A stretch of DNA of 64,000 nt. It comes from Nageia nagi (lineage: Eukaryota; Pinophyta). This document shows positions 1 through 11,000 of the stretch, piece after piece. Where the stretch lies: NCBI GenBank assembly GCA_050084985.1, contig JBITNC010000001.1:174964001-175028000 (forward strand). The letters run 5' to 3'. The stretch's first letter is position 1; the number at the start of each line of letters is the position of its first letter. The notes below the pieces were generated by a model. The model did no database searches, was not told the DNA's origin, and saw only the letters and a list, made by a program, of their open reading frames with translations. Position numbers and translations under genes: made by a program.

Positions 1-879
1 TAATAAGGATATAGAAGATATTGTACTCATAAGAATCCTTCTGAGACATGTCATAGAGTCTTCTATAGATAGAGTGAGTGGCCAACAACGTCTGTTTTTC
101 AGGTAGAATCAATTGTGGGTGTGAGTGAGAAGTTTCATGTTAAGTCCGAAGTCCATTAAAACAGTACACATAACTGTCAAGAAATTATATCAACTTTTTA
201 CTAGCGATTTCATGCTGTAGATTTAATACAAAACAGTTCTTTAGCCTGGACAATGACTATCTAATTGTTCCATGCAAAAATAACATGTATAATGTATATA
301 CAAGGATAAGTTCTGACTAGGAATAGTCTATCATTATTCACTTTTAATGCAGTGAACCTAAGAATTAGGTTTATCAATTTCATAATAATTTTCTCATGAA
401 ACACAGAAATGAATAATTGGCTGTTACAACCTAGGATAAACACTTTTCTCTCATGCTTTTTATTTAGCATTATTGGAATTGCTGTCTGGGAGGAATAGTC
501 CAAATACCCCAAGTAGGATTTTATTTTAGTGCTGTTTTCTTCAACAGCAGTTGACTTCTTTTGCAAGCTCAACATACAATTCTGGCCCATATCCGCTCAT
601 AGTAACAGACTATAGTAATGAGAAATATCCTGCCAACAGATTGGTGGTATTTGATGGCAAGCAAATCCAGTGATATATAGTATATACAATGCCTAATAAA
701 GTTCTGCTACACATAATGTCAATAATAGAGTTCCGTAATGTTAATGCAATAGATCAATCAGTACAGAAGTACATTTCACAAGATGCAGTTATTATTTACT
801 TATTGTCAATTTCATAATGTTTATATGCATACACTATCATTTATAGAACTAGTCCCAATTTCATGATATGATGCTATAT

Positions 880-1192
880 TAGTTTAAAGAGGAATTGTTT
901 TGTTCCCATGAAGCATGTCACGTAATTGTTTTTCTTCTTGGTGTCCTTTGCTTACCTATCATTTTGAGGAATAATATTCCAATCTGCTGTCTCATTATAA
1001 CCAGAATTAACAATATCCTATGAAAAAAGTCCTCATTTTGATACTCCAATAATCATAATCTAGCCCATTAAGTTCAGGAATATGGAGAGACTTGCTGTTG
1101 TTGGCCATGAAACCCAAATAATCAGGTGAAGTCTTCTTGTAGAGAGATTTTCTGTTGTTGGTATAGTTGTCTTCTAAAATAATACCATACAC
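880..1192 (-). pseudogene. Ty1/copia gag N-terminal relic
   Basis: Read on the minus strand, the segment encodes LNGLDYDYWSIKMRTFF. This is the N-terminal signature of copia gag (DUF4219-type: a short lead, LNG, a conserved Tyr-x-x-Trp and K-M). A frameshift follows, and the next stretch reads DIVNSGYNETADW, matching the usual [DL]-V-x-x-G-[YF]-x-E-P segment of the same domain. After that QLRDMLHGN is visible and the frame is lost. In intact elements gag forms the virus-like particle that packages the RNA. Only about 100 codons survive, no LTR or pol is seen beside it, and stops flank it, so it is a dead fragment. The family call is firm; the extent is approximate. Confidence 0.7.
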
Positions 1193-1199
1193 TCACACC

Positions 1200-3440
1200 T
1201 TCACTTAGCAGCAACATGAACATCAAGGTTTTTGACACAAGTTACAACATAGAGCATCCATGGCTATCTTCTATTGACTTCTACTCCAAATGAAAAGAAC
1301 AAGCTCTCTCTAAAAAATCTAGCCCACTTTTACTTAAATCACAATGAGACACCCTTATTTTTTGCGGCTGGGATGACTCTTGAGCCTACCTCAAGTCACA
1401 ACTGCTACCTGACTGTTAGAACAAAGAGAATATAGGACACAGCCCACCAAACAACTGTCTACGACAGTTGTGTTTGGTTTAAGAGGTTTTTGTCATATGA
1501 AACTGATCAGCATTTGCCCCTTTTCTTGACATGATCCCCTTGCCATTTTATTCTCAATTGAAAAAGCCACAGTTTGGATATATCACACCATGTATTGAAT
1601 TAGTTAGAGGTGAGAAATCAGGTTCGACACTTGTGCAAGGTAGAACAGAGAGAAGGAAGGACTTGAAACTTGTTTTCTTCATCAACATCACCATTACAGC
1701 AAAGACCTATGTGTACCCTTTTCACTGAACCTACCTACGTTAACTCTTGCATTGAATTTGGAGTGGGGGCTGTTAAGTTTGCCTCGCCATTGTTCTGTTT
1801 TTTGTCTTTTCTTTATTGTTTCTTGGTTTTGTTTTTCTTTCTATTTTTTCTTTCCCCCCCTTTCTTTTTGTAATTGATCTTTTAGTTATATTTTCTGTTT
1901 ATTTCAGTCCCTCTAATTGTACCACATACCTGTTTATAAAGAGTGCGGGCAGTGCCTGTCCTTCCTTAAGACAGTCTCGGTGAGTCCACATACAAACACA
2001 TAATCGAGCGTATCACAATTCACATAATCAAGATCACAGAGGACTCACCTTACTGTCAAGAAATTGACCAACATGGAGAAGAAGAAAGATGAAATCAGAT
2101 TAGTGCCAGTTTAATGATGCTACAAAATATGAGTCAAGTTCTCCACTGTAAACCTAGTTTGCTCAACCCTGGCAGAACTTACGTGTTACTAACAAATACA
2201 AGAAAAAATTATAATCTATGAACTATGATATTGGAGAGGTATAAACGTAAAAATACCATAGATTGCAGAAAGCAGATCATTTACGTACTCCAAACAAGAG
2301 AAAATCAACAATACAATTGAGATATCTTGGTATTGGTTGCTGACAAACGTAAAGATGTTAATGATGCTTGTAGAGCCCTTGTCACTCATGGTGAGTAGTT
2401 CCCTTTTCAATCCAATAGTTGCCTAAGCCTATTACACATGCCAGTCATTGCCCCTGGAATCACCCTTTCATCGACCTGCAACCCCTCTTTGACATTCTTC
2501 CAAGTGCAAACCAACTTGGATCTCAATGAGATCCTTTCCCAAATGATTACTAAGCTTTGCACTGACATCCTGTCCAATCTCTTTCATAGTTTTTCACAAT
2601 AAATTGCACAACTCTACACAAGTAGAATGTCTAGGCCAATAAAACCCATCATTTTTGTCAATTTATGTAATTTACAGGTCAATTGCCAGCACATTTTCAT
2701 CCACTAGAGAAAGCCCTTTAAGTCTGTCCAATTCTCTTGCACTTCTTTCATAGGAGTTAACCTAATTAAAATTCTTCATGTAATACACTGTTTCACTGCT
2801 TGAGACTACATTGGCATGGTGCACTTAACCAAACATGGCCACCCTCTTGAACACCATCGACTTGTTTATGAAGGGAAGGCACATAGGAGCTAATTGGTTG
2901 GCTTCTGGAAGACTGCCTCCCATTGATGAGATCAGTGCTTTAGATCTGGACCCGACCTGCCAGCTGTGGAAACGAGCCTTGTCTGTGCATATCGTTGGAG
3001 TGTATAGTGGCAAATAACCGACATCCTTTATCACAAGTGTTTCAAATCATAGTCAAGTGCTACCTCATGTGGTGCAAGGGCTTGAATGTATTTTTCGCTT
3101 GAGATATGACAAGTGCTGCCACATTTCCCCTTCATCATCATCCTCAAGGTATTCTAGGGCTAGTTTATCTAAGTCTCTTCCGTTTTCTTCCCCTGGCATA
3201 TTCCTTGTTTAATAAGCTCTCAACGGTGAAACTCATTTGCATGTCTTTCTCTCTCCAAAGCTATCTAATCCCTAAGCTGCCATTAACTCCTTCCATTTGT
3301 GTCATGCCATTCATTTTGCACTTGCACAGAATTCTGGTTCAACACAGTATAAGAGATTTGGCCTGCCTTGAATTGATCATCTTGTGTGATTCTTTGGGAC
3401 TTGTTGGGATGCTTTTCTTTCCCTCGACAACTCTCTGAAA
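1200..3440. other. Unassigned stretch, no supported gene
   Basis: Only short open frames are present and none shows a family motif. A near-perfect hairpin lies at 1446-1478 (arms ACCAAACAACTGTC and GACAGTTGTGTTTGGT, with a 2-nt bulge). On the minus strand around 2420-2520 a short frame reads VDERVIPGAMTGMCNRL; I do not recognise it. A T-rich low-complexity patch spans about 1790-1870. The stretch is probably decayed transposon or spacer DNA. Confidence 0.4.
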
Positions 3441-4620
3441 ATCGCGTGTAGGACTTAGGAGTTGCCTAGCAACATAGGCGGGAAAGCGTGATCAATTCCG
3501 CCATTTGAAAAGGACTTTATAGCTTCGAGGCTTTTGTCAAAACACCTGCTCAACGCTTTGATGTTGTAGGTATGCTTGCTAAGCGAAATCCTGTGCTTGC
3601 GCAAGTGTCTCTGCGTAGGGATAGATAAAAGAAAGTGCAGTATCCCTCTTTGGAATTGACCTCAATGGAAAATGAATGGAATGAGAGGTAGCACTCTAAT
3701 AACCAACTTTTTTTATTTGATGTATAGAGTTTATTCGAAATATCTGTGTGCGGACTTAACGATTGTATATGGGTTTGCAGGCTTGAAGAAAGCATAAATA
3801 AAGCATAAAGGCAATACAGTAAATGGTGAAGGACAACACCTTGGAGAAGGAAAGGATACTTGGTCGGGTATGAGTTTGAGGCTCACTGACGGGAAGTGTC
3901 TAAGAGTTGATCTCTTTTGAATCGGTAAAGGACTTTTTATCCAATTCTTCCGACCTTGCAGGCAAACAACTTCAACATTCGAATTGCTTCAAAGAGGAGC
4001 GGGGAGGAACACCAAATGGATGGAAATGGAAAGTTTCAAAGTGAAAAGATCATGGTTTTGGATGAAGGACCTAAAAAGATTTCATGAAAGTAGCAATTGA
4101 CATAGAATACCCAATCAACTTGTATGTTAAGGATCAAGCAACATGCATAGGTTAGCTTCAAACACTTTGTAAAATAGTTCAGAGATAACTTCCCTAAAAC
4201 TTGAAAGTTTTCAAAGGAATAAAACGAAAGTGCACAAACCAAGTATGAATGTCCTCAAAGATTCAATCCGCAACACCAATATGAAAGTATCAAACTCAAG
4301 TCATTTGGCATAACCACTTTGTATTAGTTCTTGAAAAAGGAGGTGCAAAGATTTACAAGTATGCTCTCACTTCTCAAAAAGTTCTCTCTTCAAGAATGAA
4401 GTGCTTGCTTCATGAATGAAGTCCTTACAAAAATGAGACCCCATGTCTCATACTTATAGACTTTTGAAACCCTAAAAGTGAGTTTCAAAACCCTAATCTC
4501 TAATTGCGAAATTAAAAGTTATTTACAAGCTAATTTTAATGCTAATTGAGATTACATTTCGACTTAGTGGAAATCCACTAAGTTAGCCAAAATTTGGCTT
4601 ACATATCAAAATTTGCCAAT
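3441..4620. other. 3' flank of the unknown minus-strand coding region
   Basis: No coding frame is supported. On the minus strand TATA-like sequences occur near 3520 (CTATAAAG) and 4455 (CTATAAGTA). They could belong to an LTR or promoter reading leftwards, but no second LTR copy was found in the window to prove an LTR. The segment is contiguous with, and downstream of, the minus-strand coding region at 4634-7896, so it may be that element's 3' part. Confidence 0.3.
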
Positions 4621-4633
4621 AATAGACCCCTTT

Positions 4634-7600
4634 CTATTTTGGTGGTGGTGGGAAGATGGCTTGCACATTCATCGCTATTTTGGCTTCAAAATCATCTTCC
4701 ATGAATGTTTCTACGTTTCGGATCGCCCAATGGATAATATGGAGGATTCCTTCATTTGGTAGCAGGTACTCCAAGATGGCCTTATTAGTTTTAACCATTT
4801 CCTTGCACCATGCGGCGATTTTAACTCCTCCTTTCATTAGTTTTCCTGTCTTCAAGTTGTGTGGATCCTCGAGACAACTGTTCTGCAATAGTGGCGTGGA
4901 TTGCTGTCATCACATTCATATACTCTTTGATGCTACTGTTTTCCTCAAACAAAGGTACCTGGAATTCATATTCCCTTGCTTGCTTGCTGATAACAGCTTT
5001 GAGTTGATTCCTTGTGTATATGAAGTCAGTGGATTTGACTTTAATATAGAACAAATAATCATACAACTATAACCAATCGTGACAGAAATCTAGCACGATC
5101 GGATGATGGGAAGCTCTTATCCGTAGGTCGAACATTGTGGGTTATTCTTTCTTCCATCTGACGATTAACTGGTCTAATTTCTCCAACTGAGAATGTGAAC
5201 CCTCCTCCTTAATATAAAAATTTGTCATGCTTGAGTGGAGTGCTTTGATAGCATCAATGAGATCCTTTGTCCATTCTTGCTTCAAGGCAGTAATTCTAGT
5301 GTTTAAGTCAACCTGCCTTTTGATATCTTCCACTGTCAAATTAGTAGCCTTGACTTCTTTAGCAATCATTTCCTGACTAGCCACTTTTTTCTTTAGTTCC
5401 CGGATTTCTAATTTTAACAAGGTACCAAATTCTCTCAATGCCTATGCATTTGTGATGATGTTGTGCTCCATTCCCAATGGGCCAACAATCTATGCAAGGG
5501 CTTCTTTTGTCTCAACTGTGATGGCGAACTTTCTGGTACCAACCTTGTTCTTTCTTGAGTAGAGCTTGTCCTTGTAGGTTACTTTACCTAAAGTGGTGGT
5601 GAGAGTATCAATTTATCGAAGTTCCTCATTTTCATCTTCGGAATCTTCTCCTTTGTAGGGATGATTTGAACTCAAGTTTGCCATCACTTTAGCCATGTCG
5701 AAGTGTGGTTCCATAGATGGATTTCCATAAGGAACCATCTCTCCGTCTTCGATGATTTCAACATTGTGCTCTACTTGTCTTCTTTTTCTTCTTTAGTCCT
5801 CGTTTTCTTCATCTTCTTCCTCATTTCCATCATCTCCCCCTGAAGATGATGTTGCTGTCTTGGGTCTGGATGTGCCCTTCTGTGCTGTTGTTGATGTAGT
5901 CCTCTGAGATGGTGGCGTTTGTGATGCCTGTTTTTGAGGAGCAGATTTTGGGGTGATTGCTCTTGCTACTTGTTGCACAATCATATCAATCATGAGATTA
6001 TCTTCATCAAGGATCTCTACTGAGTTATCAGTTTCGACCCTATCAAAGGCAATATCTCGGTTTACTTCCATGTCGATGATTGTATTGAGATCTATCTCTT
6101 CATGGACTCTGACGAGCTAGTTAGCCCATAGTTGTCAGAATTGGATGATGGTGTACTGGGGTTTGGATTTAGGCGCATGCCACTCCGATTCAAACCTTGC
6201 GGGAGATCTATCTCTTTTTGCAAGTGTTTGAATAATTGACAGATCAAGCCTGCCCTTCTGAGGTCCATGATTCCATTCTTCGTACTCATGACAATAGTTT
6301 GAATGGTTTGTTTGAGTATGCTATTGGTAGCATACTGTCCATTTTATCCTTGAGCCAGGGTTACTGAGGGTGATATTATGGGAATAACATATTCATGGCT
6401 CGAGGGTACGGTGACTTGTGCATTAGCTTTCAACCTTGCAGCTTCTTCGGCTTCCCATTGTTTTTTTCTTTTTTCAATTTTTTATGGATCCGATGAATCT
6501 GTAGGGTGTCCTGAATGTTTCTGTACCTCTTTATACTGCCAAGGGATTGATGTGGATATGATGAGCTCCATGTTTTCTGGAAAAATGCGTCTATCACTCC
6601 ATCTGGATCATAGTGATCTGCAACTACCTCAGTCCGAAATTCATATAGTGCCAACTCTTGTTTGATCATGTCAATCTGACGCCAGTGCCAACTCTCGTTT
6701 GATCATGTCAAGCTGACGCCAAGTAGTGCACTCATAATTCCCGATAATGACAAGTAATTGGTAGGTTGTTGAAGCTTTCTTTACCCTTACCTTGTCATGC
6801 ACGTTAAGCAAGTGTCTTGAAAATTCCATGAGGATGAGACAATCACTTGCGTAACGGGTAGCTTGTAGGGGGCTTCTTTAGAACCATAGACTCTGAGGTA
6901 GGTGAATTCTATGTCCTTTATAAAAAAGTCCACATGTCCCTTGATAGTGGCAGCAGCTTCATTAGATATCCTATGTACATTGCTTTTGCCCATGATCTCT
7001 TCATATATTTTGCCTTCGAAACCCACAATCATCATCCTCCAATTGCCATTGTTCCATTTACTATGAGCATAGAGCCGTGGGTAATTCTCCCATACTGGGT
7101 GTGTGGGTTCATACAAATATTTGGTATTGGCAGTAGAGATTAGCCTTTCCTTACCGTGAAGGAGTAGGTAAACCAGGTAAGAGTTCATGTAGAATTTCTT
7201 GCTCTTTTGAATGTTTTTCAATTGCTGAGCCAAGGAATCACTAAGCACTTTGCTCCACCTTATGCCTTTATTGCCATTGATCAAATTTATAATCCCAACG
7301 AATTCTGGCCGGAATTTGGCATCATCTTTCTGTTTGGTCACTCTGGAGAGCATTGATATGAGTCTGGAAACTACAAGATATAATTCTCCTTTGTTTAGTG
7401 ATGCCGAGGCTCTCCCAGTGAGATGTTTACGATCATCGGCCAACCAATCTCTGATTAGATCAGACCATGGTTTCAGACTTTTGTAGAACCTCAGGGAATC
7501 TTGCACGTTGTATGATATGCCTTCACTTGTCTAGGCGAAGGCCTTTTCTACGTCATTGTTTCTATCCAAGAGTCTCCGTCTTCTGGTGTCACAATGCTTT

Positions 7601-7896
7601 CCTAGCTCGTAGCATAGCTCGGGGAAGGGTGAGGCAAATGACACCATAAAAGCTGCTACTAGCAAGGAGGTTCTCAGTGTGTCCTTTACTAGTGTAGTTG
7701 GATCTAGTGTCTGTATCTTCATCAAAGTCTTTATTGGATCCAAGGAGTTACAATTTGTGTCTCCAATCTCACTCAACTGGTCAATGATCCTTGTAGCAAG
7801 CATGACAGGCTTTGTTGTATGTTCGAGCGTGATGGGGTTGTTCGTTGTGAGCCTTCTATGCTTCCTGTATTTGATGTTCTGTGCAAATAACACCAT
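4634..7896 (-). pseudogene. Long uncharacterised coding region (about 1,050 codons), decayed
   Basis: I do not recognise the family. Successive minus-strand blocks follow one another with little overlap: 7896-6430 in one frame with a few stops, 6289-6092 shifted, 6071-4821 shifted again, then 4888-4634. This is what one long frame with about three frameshifts would give. The first block has basic and hydrophobic segments and a distinctive patch, THPVWENYPRLYAHSKW (near 7090-7040). It is followed by a linker rich in Ser, Thr, Pro and Gln ending in an acidic run (EEEDEENED, near 5800). Next is a heptad-rich coiled coil (5438-5142, ELKKKVASQEMIAKEVK), then a C-terminal block ending FPPPPK. At 7531 a TAG sits where CAG would continue the frame. 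There is no RT, integrase, transposase or protease motif. It could be the structural gene of a non-autonomous retroelement or a captured host gene. Confidence 0.5.
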
Positions 7897-7909
7897 CTCG
7901 TCCCTATTT

Positions 7910-8860
7910 AGGTGGACAATACAAAGTTAGAAGAGTCCCAATAAGCTTTTGGCACTTTTTGGGCAAACAAAGAGATTTTGAAAAATTTGGATTTTATTTT
8001 AAGTGTGCCATCATTGAAAGTGCCAAAATTTGCAAGGTTCAAGGTCTTTCGAGTGGGTTTGGGATAACACAAAGGTAACTGACTCAGGGAAAATGCCTTG
8101 GCATGGATTTGAGACTTTTGGAAGATTTTCAAATTTTGGCTCAAAAAGTTGACTTTTTCAAGAAATTTCTCAAAGGGAAAAAGGTGAATTTTGGGAAATT
8201 TGCTAAATGGTGCCGGAATTAAGTTTTAACACCTTAGATTGATGGGGAATGTGTGGGGAAGGTGTTTTAAACTTTAAAATGGCCAAAACGGACTTGAAAA
8301 ACACTTTTTAGAGGTTTTTGAAAATTTTCTAAGAAATGAGGATTTTGGGCACTTAGATCTTGGATCATATGTATTTTTTTTGTTTTTTTGCTGAAAATAA
8401 AAGATGATCACAAGGATAAAGGGTATCCAAATAAGTGATCAAACTTCGATTCTGAAAAAATTATTTTTCGAAGGTTTGGGGGTTTGAAAAAATGGGGTTT
8501 TGGTGTAAAAATCCTCAAAAACTTGAAAAATGGAGTTATGTGGGATGGAGGATGTTTTGATATTGAAGTTCAATGGAGTTTGGGTGAATGGAAATGATGC
8601 TTAGTCCTCAAATTGTCCTCCAAGGCCGGACGTTGGCTTCCCTTCTCACTTTAGCTCTCCAATTCTCAAAAATTTTGGCAGCATAAGGGTGCAAATGAGA
8701 GAAGTGAGGGAAATTAAGGGGGTGAGGGCATATGTATAGGATCTAGGGGTCAAAAAGGTGCCACATGTCAACATCACATCAACCCTAGAGCAAAATTTTG
8801 CATTTTGGGTTTTTCCTCCTCATGCCCAATGTTGGGAAAGTGCTCTAAAGGGGGGAAAAA
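7910..8860. other. Leader-like AT-rich stretch upstream of the unknown coding region
   Basis: This lies immediately upstream, in minus-strand sense, of the long unknown coding region. It is rich in TTTTGG and AAATTT runs and has no coding signature. Its composition grades into the 360-bp repeat array that follows, so both may be the 5' untranslated part of one element. Confidence 0.3.
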
Positions 8861-8864
8861 AGGC

Positions 8865-10480
8865 AAAACCTGCGCTTAACTCTAGCAGAGGGAGGTTGGT
8901 CCAATGTGGGGGCTTCTTGAGGCAAAGTTGATAGATTTTGGATGTTCTTCAACCTCCATACTTCAGATTTGGGTTTCAAATTTTGATTTTTTTGAGAAAA
9001 AAAGATCTAAATTCTTGAGTTTTTCAGCCCTTGAATCCTTTTGGAGGACAAAATGATGGATTTTGGGCGTTTTTGTGGTCCAAATTGCCCAAATGGAAGA
9101 CCAAAATGGTGTAGATTCTGTAGAATCACACCACCTATCTCATGGAAGCAAAAAAATGCAATTTTGACCAAGTTTGGAGGGCAAGAAGGCTTGGCACAGG
9201 TTTTGAAGGTTTTGGGCATGTTTGGGAAAGTTTTGAAAAGGTCCAAAACTTGGTAAACTCCCCCTAACTTTTTGGAGGGCAAATCTTGAGTTTTTCAAAA
9301 ATTCCAAGAGCAGTGTTGCTCAACTTTGGATTTGCCACCCTACCTTTCTCTCCAATTTTGATTTTGGCAATTTTGAAAAATTTGGAAAATTTTTCAAGCT
9401 CTCCCATTCGCTAATCCAATTTTTGTGATTTTAAGGGAGTAGATCCACTTTTTTTCAAAAACTCATAACATGAAACTTGTGCAAAATTGGATTTCCCATG
9501 CTCTGATGATAAAAAATTTTGAATTTTAACAACTTTTAAGGGCCTCCAAGCTTGGCACAGGTTTTTGGGAGAATGGGCAAGTTTGGAAACTTGGTGAAAT
9601 GAGGGAAATCATGCAAAACCAGCACCTAACTCTAGGAGGGGCAAAAATTTGTTATTGTTGAAAATTCCAAGAGCAAAGTTGCTCCATTTTGGATTTGCCA
9701 CCCTACTTTTTTCTTCTTTTTTGATTTGGCCAACTTTGGAAAATTTTGGAGGTCTCTCATTGGCTGATCAATTTTTGATGATTTTGATAGACTAAATCTC
9801 ATTTTTTTGGAAAACTCAAATCATCAAACTTGTGTGAAATCCCATCCTACACCTTATGGAGATCAAAAATTTCAAATTTTTGCAATTTTGGGGTGCAAGA
9901 AGGGTAGGCGCTGGTTTTGGAGGAAATAAGCCATTTTCGAAATTTGGCAAAGCAAGGGAAAACATGCCAAACCTCCACCTAGCTTTTTGGATGGTATTTT
10001 TTGAGAATTTCCAAAAAATTCAAGAGCAAAAGTGCATAAAATTGGATTTGGCATCACACCTTTCTCTTAGATTTTCACTTTGACATTTTTGGAATTTTGG
10101 AAAATTTCAAGCATTTCTATTGGCTGGCCTTTTCTCCTTTTTGCTCATTTTCCTGTTTTTTCCACTTTTAGGGGAGCAAAACTTGTCAAAATTGCAAACT
10201 TGAAAGACCAATTTGATGTAGAATTGCAATCTCCATGCTCCCAAGCCCAAAAATTCCACTTTTGAATCAATTTGGGCCTCCCAAAAAGTAGGTGCAGGTT
10301 TTGAAGAGACTAGGCCATTTTCGAGATTTGGTGAAGTGAAGGAAAACTTGCAAAACTCCCCCCCTAGATTTTCAGGGGCCAAAACTCGAGTTTTTTCGAA
10401 ATTTCCAAGAGCAAAGTTGCCTTGATTTGTCATTTGGCATCACATCTTTCTCTCGGATTTTCATTTCGATAACTTTGAAA
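8865..10480. repeat. Degenerate tandem array, about 360-bp period, 5 copies
   Basis: A landmark of the form AAAACCnnCnCCTAACT followed by GGAGGGGCAAA recurs at 8865, 9255, 9615, 9968 and 10352, with spacings of 390, 360, 353 and 384 bp. A second landmark, GGCACAGGTTTTG or a variant, recurs in step at about 9191, 9548, 9906 and 10288. A third (CCAAGAGCAAAGTTGC, then GGATTTGCCACCCTAC) recurs after each. The copies are diverged, so the array is old. It sits on the upstream side of the minus-strand coding region at 4634-7896. Confidence 0.8.
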
Positions 10481-10559
10481 AAAAAACTCATTTTTCTAAG
10501 GTCAACTCCATGCTTCTTGGTTGTCAAAACTCTTATTGTTTTTATTTCATCCCGTAAGG

Positions 10560-11000
10560 ATGCTCCAACTAGCTTTTCTGATCAATTCCAGGCTCAACTG
10601 TACACTCCCAATCTTTTCTGTTTTTAAGGAGCCCAAACTGTGCATTTCCAGGACTTTCGGGCTCAAAGTATGCATTTTCAATCATTTCCGGCATTTCCGG
10701 ACATTTTTGAGCTCAAACGGTGAAAAAACGATAATTTTCGGCATTTCAAGCTCAACTGTACACTCAATTTTTTCTGAGCATTCCGAGCCCAAACTGTGCA
10801 AAAACGCACATTTTTACTATATTGACCACTTTCGGGCTCAAAACTGACCAAAACGCACTTTTCTGTGATAATGACCATTTTCTAGCTCTTTGGGCTCAAA
10901 AGTGACCAAAACGCGCCTTTTGGTCATAGTCGCCTTTTCTGTGCTCAAAACTGACCAAAACGTGCTCTTTTTGCCATATTTGCCGTTCACTCAAAAACTC
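10560..11000. repeat. Short degenerate tandem repeat, about 50-60 bp period
   Basis: The phrase GGGCTCAAAACTGACCAAAACGC and its variants recur at about 10633, 10719, 10750, 10791, 10845, 10901 and 10949, separated by TTTTCGG- or ATTTTC-type spacers. In minus-strand sense the core reads GCGTTTTGGTCAGTTTTGAG. The array directly follows the 360-bp array and may be part of the same element, for example an LTR or leader. Confidence 0.7.

Noticed and set aside
261-590. 109-codon minus-strand frame
   Set aside because: No recognisable motif, AT-rich composition typical of chance frames; not supported as a gene.
1240-1260. Plus-strand CATAGAGCATCC as a copia primer-binding site
   Set aside because: Weak match and opposite orientation to the adjacent minus-strand gag relic.
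4656-5072. 138-codon plus-strand frame
   Set aside because: It lies opposite the minus-strand coding blocks and has no family signature; an antisense shadow.
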